Assembly (NCBI GenBank): GCA_032622095.1
Contig: CP136069.1
Span: 6,774,036-6,838,035, forward strand
DNA from: Siphonodentalium dalli
Taxonomy: Eukaryota > Mollusca > Scaphopoda > Gadilida > Siphonodentaliidae
Direction of reading: 5' to 3'
DNA length: 64,000 nucleotides
Shown: one piece after another, positions 46,271 through 57,574 of the stretch
Position numbering within the stretch: position 1 is the stretch's first letter
Layout: every line of letters begins with the position of its first letter
The notes under the pieces: generated by a model
What the model was told of the DNA's origin: nothing
The model's database searches: none
Seen by the model: the letters and a program-made list of their open reading frames with translations, nothing else
Made by a program: the position numbers and the translations under genes

Positions 46271-46785
46271 TTACTAAATTCTCAAAATATAATAATAATC
46301 GTTACTAAATCGCCTATGTATGCATATCCACAGCATCTACGGGACCATCCTTTTGGATTCTTCTTGTGCCACCACTAATCGATCTAAAAATCACAAACTA
46401 GGTCACATAAACTTGTCCAGCTGTTCAAAAATTGGGCGTAAGTCGTGCGTGGGGTAAAATTAGGACATTTTTCGTTGCTAAATTCCTTATGTATTCATAA
46501 CCACAGCAGCCAGGGAGCTATCTTTATGGATACTTCTTGTGCCATCATTAGTCCATTTTGAAATCACAAACTAGTGTACATACGCCTGTCCAGCTGTTCA
46601 AAAATTGTGCGTAAGTCGTGCGTGGGGTCAAAATAATGAAAAAATTCATTTTTCGTTGATAAATCGCCTGCGTATAGGCATAACCATAGCAGTCACGGGG
46701 CTATCCTTGTGGATTCTTCTTGTGCCACCACTAGTCCATCTAGAAATCACAAATTGGTTCACATACACATGTCCAGCTGGGATTG
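46271..46785 (+). repeat. Diverged relatives of the 172 bp satellite
   Basis: Three copies of about 165 bp (from about 46296, 46430 and 46590) with TTCAAAAATTGGGCGTAAGTCG, TTTTCGTTG(C/A)TAAAT and TTCTTGTGCCACCACTA. They share the order of motifs with the 172 bp unit but differ strongly in sequence; probably an older layer. Confidence 0.65.
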
Positions 46786-47005
46786 TTTGTAATAACAACA
46801 GACTGTCTGATGCCTGTGATCCCGAGGGGGTCCCACATGATTCGGTATGGGTTGACTCAAAACCATTATAAATATTTATATTACTTTGTAATAATATATA
46901 TGTTGCTGCGCAATTCAGACTATTGAATCGAGGCTGGCTTACCTTCAATTATATATGTTATATTATTGTGACAGAGTCACTAAGTAATATACATATAACA
47001 GAACA
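46786..47005 (+). promoter_or_regulatory. Upstream region of the broken ORF, possible 5' region
   Basis: Not related to the satellites. It has a CATTATAAATATTTATATTA box at about 46863-46882 and a run of TATATG motifs. It precedes the ATG at 47006 by about 125 bases. A promoter role is only an inference from position. Confidence 0.25.
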
Positions 47006-47770
47006 ATGGCAGACTTTGATAACCTCACATTTGATCCTGATATCAGAGCCGATGAGGATCCTCTTGACGGCAACAACCAGGCTGATACATCAAGAACTCC
47101 TGCAGTCGGCGGTTGATGACTATTATGGCGCCATGGCCAGAAGGGGACGAACACCAGCCCTTGGCCGCGCCCCTCAAAATTTGAGCTCGACACACGCGGA
47201 CAGATCCGATTAAAGGCATATCCCGATATCATTCTCACAAACACTCGTACCAGTGAGTCCCTAGCGATATCGACGATAGCCGGCCGGCGGGTCGGAAGTG
47301 CGGCCATCCGAGAAGACTTGGGATTTGCTGACTGGCGCCCAGAAGGAAGGGACGGGGCGCGATCAAAGACGATCACAGCCCATCAGACAGCAAGGAATGA
47401 ACTCGGCTGTGTGGCTTATGTTGCAGATAGTGTAGAGCTGCAGGACCTGGGGAAAACTGCAAAAGAGGCATCGGTTGTGGTAGGGCGAATGGAGACCATC
47501 TTCACAGATGCCGACATTGAAGAGATCATCGGAACTATGCATGACCCCCAACTAAACCTCCGCGAGATCAGGGGCTGGACAAGGCAATGCAGACCATTCG
47601 AGGCGAGTTGACCAACAACCTGGCCAAACTATCCGCATTGGATTAACACATCGCAGTGGAGAAGCGGAAACCGGATGAGGCAGACAGTGGGGCTGTCGAA
47701 GGGAATACCAGGCGCCGCATCGCAGAGCGATTGTGCAACATTGAAGATGAACGGGCCTCCCGCCTGGAGG
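47006..47770 (+). pseudogene. Broken, GC-rich ORF of a probable mobile-element protein
   Basis: Starts ATGGCAGACTTTGATAAC (47006) with an acidic N-terminus; this frame stops at 47116. Two further frames continue it: one over about 47110-47165 (AVDDYYGAMARRGRTPA) and one open from about 47179 to 47611, including LGFADWRPEGRDGARSK and VELQDLGKTAKEASVVVGRM. A third piece (about 47576-47770; MQTIRGELTNNLAKLSALD, an in-frame TAA, then a charged coiled-coil RRRIAERLCNIEDERASRLE) runs into the satellite. At least three frame breaks or stops and loss of the C-terminus make it a pseudogene. It resembles, from memory, coiled-coil hypothetical proteins of repeat elements in corals and molluscs; no enzyme domain is seen. 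Confidence 0.6.
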
Positions 47771-48480
47771 ATTCCCGGGTGGCCACCATGGTTCTGGCTA
47801 CGCGGCCGATTCAGGAACAAAAAGTGCAATTTTTAGCTCCATGCACGACTTCAGCCCAATTTTCGAAAATTGGGAGGGGCTGCGTGGTCGCGTGACTTTC
47901 CTACAGATGTCCGCTGGGTGGCACCGCACGAAAATACAAGGATTGCCGGGTGGCCACCGTGACTGGCTACGCAGCCGATTTAGTAACGAAAAGTGCTATT
48001 TTGACACCCCATGCATGACTTCAGCCCAATTTTCGAAAATTTGGAACGGGCTGCATGGTCGCGTGACTTTCTTAAAATTGGCCACTGGGTGGCACCGCAC
48101 GAAAATACAAGGATTCCGGGTGGCCACCATGACTCTGGCTACGCAGCCGATTTAGGAACAAAAAGTGCTATTTTGACACCCCATGCACGCCTTCAGCCCA
48201 ATTTTCGAAAATTTGGCAGGGGCTGCATGATCGCGTGACTTTCCTATATAGATGCCCGCTGGGTGGTACCGCACGAAAATACAAGGATTAGAAAAGTGCT
48301 ATTTTGACACCCCATGCACGACTTCAGCCCAATTTTCGAAAATTTGGCAGGGGCTGCATGGTGGCGTGACTTTCCTATAGATGCCCGCTGGTGGCACCGC
48401 ACGGAAATACAAGGATTCCCGGGTGATCACCGTGGCTCTGGCTACGCAGCCGATTTAGTAACAAAAGTGCAATTTTAGGA
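47765..48480 (-). repeat. 172 bp satellite, reversed arm (4-5 units)
   Basis: GGATTCCCGGGTGGCCACCA, TCTGGCTACGC(G/A)GCCGATT, CTTCAGCCCAATTTTCGAAA and TGGGTGGCACCGCACGAAAA are the exact complements of the units at 45166-46270. With those they enclose the broken ORF as long inverted repeats made of tandem units. Confidence 0.92.
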
Positions 48481-48504
48481 GAATAGGGAACTGGGAACTG
48501 GGAA

Positions 48505-51500
48505 CGGAATTCATGGAGCTAAAAAAGAGCATCGAAGTATCGAATACTCTAATTTTGATAGGAGTGCTATATATACGACCCACTTAATCCATTCACGTTC
48601 AAAACACTTATGTACAAGAAAAATAGAATGTTGAACGAATGTTGAGTGTTGAATGTTGTGCCAACTTCACACGAATGTTGAACGAATGTTGAATGTTCTT
48701 GCTGTTCAACATTCGCCAGCGAAAACCACACATGCTAGGCGTGGGCCCTTATATGGAGAATTAAAGTACTATCAGGGTACAATCCCTGCATATATGGGCC
48801 CGATCCGATCATGCGTATATGATGTGCCCCCCTCTCTCTCCACCGGAATTGAATAATTGCTCACAAATGAGCGTCGAAGTATCCAATACTCATTATGATA
48901 CGAGTGCTATGTATACGACCACTAAATCCATTCACGTTAAAACAATTTACGTACAAGAAAAATCGAATGTTAAAATTGCTCAAAAATGAGCATCGAAGTA
49001 TCGAATACTCTAATTTTGATAGGAGTGCTATATATACGACCCACTTAATCCATTCACGTTAAAAAAACTTATGTACAAGAAAATTCGAATGTTGAACGAA
49101 TGTTGAATGTTGAATGTTGTGCCAACTTCACGCGAATGTTGAACGAATGTTGAATGTTCTTTCTATTCAACATTCGCCAGCGAAAACCACACATGATAGG
49201 CGTGGGCCCTATGGAGAAATAAAGTACCATCAGGGTACAATCCCTGCATATATGGGCCCGATCCGATCATGCGTATATGATGTGCCCTCTCTCTCCCCCG
49301 GAATTGAAATTGCTCAAAAATGAGCGTCGAAATATCGAATACTCATTTTGATAGGAGTGCTATATATACGACCAACTAAATCCATTCACATTAAAACAAT
49401 TTATGTACAAGAAAAATCGAATGTTAAAATTGCTCAAAAATGAGCATCGAAGTATCGAATACTCTAATTTTGATAGGAGTGCTATATATACGACCCACTT
49501 AATCCATTCACGTTAAAAAAACTTATGTACAAGAAAATTCGAATGTTGAACGAATGTTGAATGTTGAATGTTGTGCCAACTTCACGCGAATGTTGAACGA
49601 ATGTTGAATGTTCTTTCTATTCAACATTCGCCAGCGAAAACCACACATGATAGGCGTGGGCCCTATGGAGAATTAAAGTACCATCAGGGTACAATCCCTG
49701 CATATATGGACCCGATCCGATCATGCGTATATGATGTGCCACCTCTCTCCCCCGGAATTGAAATTGCTCAAAAATGAGCGTCGAAATATCCAATACTCAT
49801 TTTGATAGGAGTGCTATATATACGACCAACTAAATCCATTCACATTAAAACAATTTATGTACAAGAAAAATCGAATGTTAAAATTGCTCAAAAATGAGCA
49901 TCGAAGTATCGAATACTCATTTTGATAGGAGTGATATATATACGACCCACTAAATCCATTCACGTTAAAACAATTTACGTACAAGAAAAATCGAATGTTA
50001 AAATTGCTCAAAAATGAGCATCGAAGTATCGAATACTCTAATTTTGATAGGAGTGCTATATATACGACCCACTTAATCCATTCACGTTAAAAAAACTTAT
50101 GTACCAGTATGTACAAGAAAATTCGAATGTTGAACGAATGTTGAATGTTGAATGTTGTGCCAACTTCACGCGAATGTTGAACGAATGTTGAATGTTCTTT
50201 CTATTCAACATTCGCCAGCGAAAACCACACATGATAGGCGTGGGCCCTATGGAGAATTAAAGTACCACCAGGGTACAATGCCTGCATATATGGGCCCGAT
50301 CCGATCATGCGCATATGATGTGCCCCCTCTCTCCCCGGAATTGAAATTGCTCAAAAATGAGCGTCGAGGTATCCAATACTCATTTTGATACGAGTGCTAT
50401 GTATACCACCCACTAAATCCATTCACATTAAAACAATTTACGTACAAGAAAAATCGAATGTTAAAATTGCTCAAAAATGAGCATCGAAGTATCGAATACT
50501 CTAATTTTGACAGAGGTGCTATATATACAACCCACTCAATCCATTCACGTTCAAAAACAAATGTACAAGAAAATTCGAATGTTGAACGAATGTTGAATGT
50601 TGAATGTTGTGCCAACTTCACGCGAATGTTGAACGAATGTTGAATGTTCTTTCTGTTCAACATTCGCCAGCGAAAACCACACACGATAGGCGTGGGCCCT
50701 ATGGAGAATTAAAGTACCATCAGGGTACAATCCCTGCATATATGGACCCGATCCGATCATGCGTATATGATGTGCCACCTCTCTCCCCCGGAATTGAAAT
50801 TGCTCAAAAATGAGCGTCGAAATATCCAATACTCATTTTGATAGGAGTGCTATATATACGACCAACTAAATCCATTCACATTAAAACAATTTATGTACAA
50901 GAAAAATCGAATGTTAAAATTGCTCAAAAATGAGCATCGAAGTATCGAATACTCATTTTGGTAGGAGTGATATATATACGACCCACTAAATCCATTCACG
51001 TTAAAACAATTTACGTACAAGAAAAATCGAATGTTAAAATTGCTCAAAAATGAGCATCGAAGTATCGAATACTCTAATTTTGATAGGAGTGCTATATATA
51101 CGACCCACTTAATCCATTCACGTTAAAAAAACTTATGTACCAGTATGTACAAGAAAATTCGAATGTTGAACGAATGTTGAATGTTGAATGTTGTGCCAAC
51201 TTCACGCGAATGTTGAACGAATGTTGAATGTTCTTTCTATTCAACATTCGCCAGCGAAAACCACACATGATAGGCGTGGGCCCTATGGAGAATTAAAGTA
51301 CCATCAGGGTACAATGCCTGCATATATGGGCCCGATCCGATCATGCGCTTATGATGTGCCCCCTCTCTCCCCCGGAATTGAAATTGCTCAAAAATGAGCG
51401 TCGAGGTATCCAATATTCATTTTGATAGGAGTGCTATGTATACGACCACTAAATCCATTTACGTTAAAACAATTTACGTACAAGAAAAATCGAATGTTAA

Positions 51501-52870
51501 AATTGCTCAAAAATGAGCATCGAAGTATCGAATACTCTAATTTTGACAGAGGTGCTATATATACAACCCACTCAATCCATTCACGTTCAAAAACAAATGT
51601 ACAAGAAAATTCGAATGTTGAACGAATGTTGAATGTTGAATGTTGTGCCAACTTCACGCGAATGTTGAACGAATGTTGAATGTTCTTTCTGTTCAACATT
51701 CGCCAGCGAAAACCACACATGCTAGGCGTGGGCCCTATGGGGAATTATAGTACCATCAGGGTACAATCCCTGCATATATGGACCCGATCCGATCATGCGT
51801 ATATGATGTGCCACCTCTCTTCCCCGGAATTGAAATTGCAAAAAAATGAGCGTCGAAATATCCAATACTCATTTTGATAGGAGTGCTATATATACGACCA
51901 ACTAAATCCATTCACATTAAAACAATTTATGTACAAGAAAAATCGAATGTTAAAATTGCTCAAAAATGAGCATCGAAGTATCGAATACTCATTTTGATAG
52001 GAGTGCTATATATACGACCCACTAAATCCATTCACGTTAAAACAATTTACGTACAAGAAAAATCGAATGTTAAAATTGCTCAAAAATGAGCATCGAAGTA
52101 TCGAATACTCTAATTTTGATAGGAGTGCTATATATACGACCCACTTAATCCATTCACGTTAAAAAAACTTATGTACCAGTATGTACAAGAAAATTCGAAT
52201 GTTGAACGAATGTTGAATGTTGAATGTTGTGCCAACTTCACGCGAATGTTGAACGAATGTTGAATGTTCTTTCTGTTCAACATTCGCCAGCGAAAACCAC
52301 ACATGCTAGGCGTGGGCCCTATGGAGAATTAAAGTACCATCAGGGTACAATCCCTGCATATATGGACCCGATCCGATCATGCGTATATGATGTGCCACTT
52401 CTCTCCCCCGGAATTGAAATTGCTCAAAAATGAGCGTCGAAATATCCAATACTCATTTTGATAGGAGTGCTATATATACGACCAACTAAATCCATTCACA
52501 TTAAAACAATTTATGTACAAGAAAAATCGAATGTTAAAATTGCTCAAAAATGAGCATCGTAGTATCGAATACTCATTTTGATAGGAGTGCTATATATACG
52601 ACCCACTAAATCCATTCACGTTAAAACAATTTACGTACAAGAAAAATCGAATGTTAAAATTGCTCAAAAATGAGCATCGAAGTATCGAATACTCTAATTT
52701 TGATAGGAGTGCTATATATACGACCCACTTAATCCATTCACGTTAAAAAAACTTATGTACCAGTATGTACAAGAAAATTCGAATGTTGAACGAATGTTGA
52801 ATGTTGAATGTTGTGCCAACTTCACGCGAATGTTGAACGAATGTTGAATGTTGAATGTTGTGCTAACTTC
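48505..52870 (-). repeat. 454 bp-type satellite array, reversed right arm (8 units)
   Basis: The marker TCCGATCATGCG(T/C)ATATGATG lies at about 48811, 49269, 49723, 50307, 50759, 51343, 51795 and 52379. Spacings are 458, 454, 584, 452, 584, 452 and 584: from 49723 on the array is a strict 1036 bp dimer of a 452 bp unit and a 584 bp unit, the latter with one extra inner ~130 bp repeat. It is the reverse complement of 27566-32800. The many 60-110 codon frames are unit by-products. Confidence 0.95.
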
Positions 52871-52927
52871 ACGGACCCAGGAAATATGGGTTGATAAAAA
52901 AATCGGACTTGGCACTGAAAGGGTTAC

Positions 52928-53401
52928 ACACAATAAGATCTTCTCTTATTGCTCTTAAGCTCAATTCGATTTTCCCTTATTGTGCTTAAACGCAATTAGG
53001 GATGCTATAATTACATCCTTTATTGCGCTTAATTAATATCTCCCTCGTGAGATCACCCCTTTGCAAATAGTAGAATCTGGATAGGCCTACATGTGGATCA
53101 TCACCAATAAACTCCACCCATCAACTATGGACTATACTATTTGAACTACCATACAGGTAGTTTATGTAATGTGGCTAATTGCGCTTAATTGCAATAAGGA
53201 AGATTTTTAATTGTGTAATTAGAGATTCCTTACAGATAGAGATTCTTTATTGCGCTTATTAAGCTCAATTTTTATTAAATGTCAATTTGGCTTCCCATAA
53301 AGAAATAGTTGTTTGGGAGTGTTAATTCGGATTATGCATCTTTAACCGATTATAAGAACATTCTAAAAATCACAAATAATCATGAAAGTGTCAATGACAC
53401 T
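52928..53401. repeat. GCGCAATAAG-type palindromic run right of the giant element
   Basis: CACAATAAG...CTTATTGCTCTTAAGC, CCCTTATTGTGCTTAAACGC, TTGCGCTTAATTAAT and AATTGCGCTTAATTGCAATA are the same motif set as at 26701-26845 and just left of 27430 (CTATTGCGC). The giant element thus seems to sit in a TTAA of such a repeat. Confidence 0.6.
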
Positions 53402-54366
53402 GTAGCTCAACTTCGAAAGGGAATAATTTCATGTGTTACAGTCAATGGAGTGATTAGGAATGTGGAAAGTTGAAAGGCCTAGTTATGCAAAGAGTAAAAT
53501 CCAAGATGGCCGCTGGCAGCCATGTTTTTTGCCGAATGAACCCAAAAAGACTCGTTCTCATTTACATGTCATTGTTAACATCCATGACAAATTTCATGAT
53601 GATCCGACCAAAGATACGACATGTGGCCCATGCCAAAGGATTTAGTCATGCAAAGAGTAAAATCCAAGATGACTGCTGGCGGACATGTTTTTTGGCCGAA
53701 CAACCCCAACATTACTCGTTCCCATCGACATGTCAATATTAACATCCATGACAAATTTCATGATGATCAGACGAACAGTACGACCTGTAGCCCGTGCTAA
53801 TGGATTGAATTTTGAAATCCAAGATGGCCACTTGCGGCCATGTTTTTTTGCAGAATGACCCCAAAATGACTCGTTCCCATCTACATGTCAATGTCAACAG
53901 CCGTGACAAATTTCATAATGATCAGACCAAAGGTAGGACATGTAGCCCGTGCCAAAGGATTTAGTCATACAAAAGAGTAAAATCCAAGATGACTGCTGGC
54001 GGCCATGTTTTTTTGCCGAATGACCCCAAAATGACTCGTTCCCATCTACATGTCAATGTCAACAGCCATGACAAATTTCATAATGATCCGATCAAAGGTA
54101 GGACCTGTAGCCCGTGCCAAAGGATTTAGTCATACAAAAGAGTAAAATCCAAGATGACTGCTGGCGGCCATGTTTTTTTGCCGAACGACCCCAAAATGAC
54201 TCGTTCCCATCTACATGTCAATGTCAACAGCCATGATGATCCGACCAAAGGTACGACCTGTAGCCCGTGCTAAAGGAAATTGTTGACGGATCACGCACAC
54301 ACACACGCACATACGGACGACAAAGCCATGGCAATAGCTCAAACTTTACAAAGTAAAGTTGAGCTA
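53402..54366 (+). repeat. ~165 bp tandem repeats, AAATCCAAGATGGCC type
   Basis: Five copies (from about 53490, 53655, 53815, 53970 and 54140) with GAGTAAAATCCAAGATG(G/A)C, GCGGCCATGTTTTTTTGCCG, TGACTCGTTCCCATCTACAT and CCATGACAAATTTCATAATG. Flanked by TAGCTCAACTTCG at the left and AAAGTTGAGCTA at the right, thus with short inverted ends. The tail CACACACGCACATACGGACG recalls other tandem blocks of marine invertebrates. Confidence 0.8.
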
Positions 54367-54582
54367 ATAAAGGAATTTCCGAAATTGGTGAATTATGTGA
54401 AATAAATTTGATAAAATTTTCAATTTATGGCTTTTGAGGGATGTTTATAATAATACAAAAACTACATTTTAAAAGTCTGCATTTTAATATCCATTTTGTA
54501 GATTTTAACATCTTGATGACAGAACAGAAAAGACTAGCTTCCAGTAGTATGCTATAGATTCAATGTTTAAATTGATAACTCT

Positions 54583-54980
54583 TTAACCCTTTGAGTGCCA
54601 GGTCGATTTTTGTATCAACCCATATACCCTGTGCCAATGCATTCTCTTATATATGCGAGTCGACCATAGGTCGCCGCGCATATATAAGAGAATGCATTGG
54701 CTTAACATATTAAAAATGATAAAATTGTCAAAGAATGTAGAAAAATATTATAAAAATTGTTTTTTTAGGCCAATGCATTCTCTTATATATGCGAGGCGAC
54801 CTATGGTCGACTCGCATATATAAGAGAATACATTGGCACAGGGCATAACTGTAACCATCACAATGTGGTCAATGAACCGGTTCCAATGATATCCATATTT
54901 GTATGGTGTTATTGAGACACACGGAAGATATTTTAGGCTGTTGAAGCTTTATTTGGGTGTTTTGTTTGGTAATGAGTTAA
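54583..54980. mobile_element. 398 bp TTAA element sharing an end with the giant element
   Basis: The left end TTAACCCTTTGAGTGCCAGG (then TCGATTTTTGTATCAACCCATAT) matches the giant element's ends, while the right end (GGTGTTTTGTTTGGTAATGAGTTAA) and the two GCCAATGCATTCTC palindromes match 16369-16750 in reverse. TTAA stands on both sides. It is a chimera of the two end types. Confidence 0.85.
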
Positions 54981-55207
54981 GTGAAATTGTTGTAACTTGA
55001 TTTTAGACAAATGGTTAGTGGTTGTTTTATTCCAGTTTGTGTAAATTATTGTTACATCATAAAACAGCTTACCGTTGTACTTTATTGTGGGTTTATGTAA
55101 AATTGTATGGTCATTTTATATACCCCCCACCCCCCATCCGAACACCAGTTAGTCATTTCACTGTCAGTTACAACAAAAAGATCATAACTCTTTTTAGAAG
55201 GAAGTAC

Positions 55208-55685
55208 TTAAAGGTACTCAACCCGTAAAGAGGGTCCCCATCTCAACAGATTCCAACAACAACAATCCGATCAGAGGGTCCTATATTACTATTGCTTTGG
55301 CTTTGGGTGTAAAAAATATTTGATTCGAGTCGAGGAACCCATCAAACAAAGCTCAGAGTTATTAGATATTGATTTTTGAAATCTGTTATTATTCTCGAGA
55401 TAAGTACTAATAACTGCCGTAATCTGCTCTGGATGTGTACTCAAAATCTATTCAAACAGACAAGGATGGATAACTATAAAATCAAGTGGTAATTTTAACG
55501 CAATTTTGACTGAGTTCTGGGCCAGATAGTATTCCCGATAATGAAAAATAATAGATTTCTAAAATCGATATCTAACAAATCTGAGCTTTGATGGGTGACT
55601 TCCTCGACTCGAATCAAATATTTTTGACCCCCGAAGCCATTGAAATAGTAATTGAGAGGAGTTTTATCGGGTTGAGTACCTTTAA
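55208..55685. mobile_element. 478 bp TTAA element, AGGTACTCAA family
   Basis: Begins TTAAAGGTACTCAACCCGTA and ends ATCGGGTTGAGTACCTTTAA. It contains AGGGTCCCCATCTCAACAGA and TCCAACAACAACAATCC, the piece expanded to 60 bp satellites at 9221. It is the inverted counterpart of 33303-33768. Confidence 0.88.
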
Positions 55686-55850
55686 CTCTATATATGAAAG
55701 GACAATGCATAGAGCAGCTGGTAATAGTTAAGTTTTTATGCTTCAAGATGCATGTTTCTTATGTTTTTTTCAATATGCTCTCCCCTACCCCATTTGTTAT
55801 GTGAAAATCCAGTGACATTCATTTGCATATTCAATGAAAGTTAATTTACT

Positions 55851-55983
55851 TTAAAGACATATTATGGACTTGTTCGGGTGCATGAAACTGATAAGATTTA
55901 TATTCGTAAAATAACTACTTTGAGCAAGATTATTCAATTATTTCTATTTGCTCACCCTACCTGAGTGTTTCACATCACTTTAA
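55851..55983. mobile_element. 133 bp TTAA MITE, deletion derivative
   Basis: TTAAAGACATATTATGGACT at the left and CACCCTACCTGAG...ACATCACTTTAA at the right match the two ends of 17292-18029 in reverse order. The middle is deleted. Confidence 0.75.
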
Positions 55984-56218
55984 TTATTCTGTTTTTCAAA
56001 CACTGCCCCCCTCGTTAAAAAATATGGCCCCTGTGTGTTTTTTTGTGGTCCACTGAACATAAAAATATAAATGATCCTGCTGCTTGGTGACCATAATTTT
56101 TGCTACTGTATTATGTAGATATATTTCAACTTGTATTTGATTCGTTCCTTTATTTCTGATAATATTACAGGTTTCTTCTTAAGAGTAATTGTTCTGCCTG
56201 AAAGGGTGTCTTGATTGA

Positions 56219-56672
56219 CCAATCAAACTATCTTATCAGACAGTCCCCATGTCATCAAGTTACAACAACAACAACACATTTCTTCAAAATATGCTTTATC
56301 AGAATCGATTAATTACAACAAAACAATGCTAACCGCTGTCAACTATGCTTTTAAACAATTTCACAAAACATGTATTTATAAACATGTTGTTTAACGAATA
56401 TGGCCATATTATCACTTGAGTATCAAATTTTTTTGCCATATTACCACTTGGTTTTAGAGTTATCCATCTTCATTTGCAATTTTGTCTGTGACTGTCGGTT
56501 TGAAATTTTTTTCTGGGCCACAAATAACTATACATTTCGGGGAAAAACAAATTTCAAAAATTTATATCTGATCATTGATGGGTGGGTTCCTCAACTCGAA
56601 TCAAATATTTTTTACCCCCTAAACCAAAGAAATAGTAATTTGGGAGCGCTAATTCAGATTATGCATCTTTAA
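56219..56672. mobile_element. AGGTACTCAA-family element, diverged left end
   Basis: Has CAGTCCCCATGTCATCAAGT, TACAACAACAACAACACATT, TTTTAGAGTTATCCATCTTC and GATGGGTGGGTTCCTCAACT in the order of the copies at 10184 and 26368, ending ATTATGCATCTTTAA. The left terminus is rearranged (TTGATTGACCAATCAA palindrome). Confidence 0.65.
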
Positions 56673-56885
56673 ACTACATGATTAAACAATTATGCTATCA
56701 ATACACTTAGCTATAATAATGCTTATATAATTATACTGGACTATGAGAGGAAATGCAGTGCAAGTGGTATGTTTGTGAATAATCGAATGTCTTCCTTTAG
56801 TATGTGCTGGCGTAAGTGTGTATGGATTTTGAGAGGGAGTGTCTTGACACCAAAATAATATTATACGTTTAGTGTGTAAATATTT

Positions 56886-57014
56886 GTTGCCATTCATCGG
56901 AAAGCTCTCAGTGAGTGCTTTCCGATAAATGTCTACAAGCCATACTTCCGACTAATTCCTGAAAAATTACCCATAATTCTGCTGTGGTTAAGGAGTCGAT
57001 TATTTAGGGCATTA
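56886..57014. mobile_element. Half TA-type MITE, right arm
   Basis: From TTGCCATTCATCGGAAAGCT through the loop to GATTATTTAGGGCATTATG; the left arm is almost wholly absent. Confidence 0.8.
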
Positions 57015-57574
57015 TGTATCTCTTTGTTAACATGTATTATATAGTTACCGGGGTAGAAATAATTATATTTGAATCGAAGACTCCTGTCCAGAAATGCTTC
57101 TATCGATTAATATTGATTTTATTTCGAATATTTTCTGGTCTAAAAATGTGTGGTTATCTAGCTAACGAACAATAGCGGTTACTGTTAACAGAGACCAGAA
57201 ATTTTATTGTGTATTTTTTGTCACAAATAAACATTAATCAGACTAGACTCATCGCGCTCATAACTATGGAATAAAACAATACAATCAATCAATCTGGGAC
57301 ACTTGACGTTCGGTCCGTAGCTATATGATCATAATAATGCTCTCTATCGATATATGGCATCACCCGAATGGTCTGTTCTAAAAATAGACCAATAAAGTGT
57401 CCCAATAAATCATCTCATTGCATAATAAAATATTGGAAATAAAATCAATATTAATTGATAGAAGCCTTTCCGCACAGTGGTCGTCAATTCATTATATTAT
57501 TATTTTATACACAAACAACTATTTCAAATTTGTTATTTAAAAAGATAATCCATCTTTAAATAAATTCTTGGCAA
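57015..57574. repeat. Large imperfect inverted repeat, GATTAATATTGATTTTATTT arms
   Basis: TCTATCGATTAATATTGATTTTATTTCGAATATT near 57101 is answered by AATATTGGAAATAAAATCAATATTAATTGATAGA near 57429, an inverted pair about 330 bp apart with TCCAGAAATGCTTC / GAAGCCTTTCCGC outside it. It is probably one more non-autonomous element (about 57080-57475). The rest is unassigned. Confidence 0.6.

Larger units (their letters stand above)
27430..52927. mobile_element. Giant (25.5 kb) TTAA-type nested foldback composite
   Basis: The left end TTAACCTTTTCAGTGCCAAG (continuing TCCAATTTTTGTATCAA) pairs with the right end CTTGGCACTGAAAGGGTTAC (preceded by TTGATAAAAAAATCGGA). Homology stops at TTAA/TTAC on both sides. 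Next to the ends, GGGTCCGTGAAGTTAGCACA (27561) and its complement (52857-52879) lead into inverted satellite arms. The interior holds a Helitron-like array, a second inverted satellite pair and a broken ORF. The end sequence is shared with the small element at 54583. No transposase is encoded. The alternative is two independent end fragments joined by repeat growth. Confidence 0.6.

Noticed and set aside
46646-46948. 100-codon minus-strand frame
   Set aside because: It spans diverged satellite copies and the AT-rich leader of the broken ORF, and its composition changes at the satellite border.
27430-52927. Giant piggyBac-herpesvirus hybrid (Teratorn-like) interpretation
   Set aside because: No viral capsid, polymerase, terminase or transposase coding sequence was seen. 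The interior is satellites, Helitron-like units and one unrelated broken ORF.
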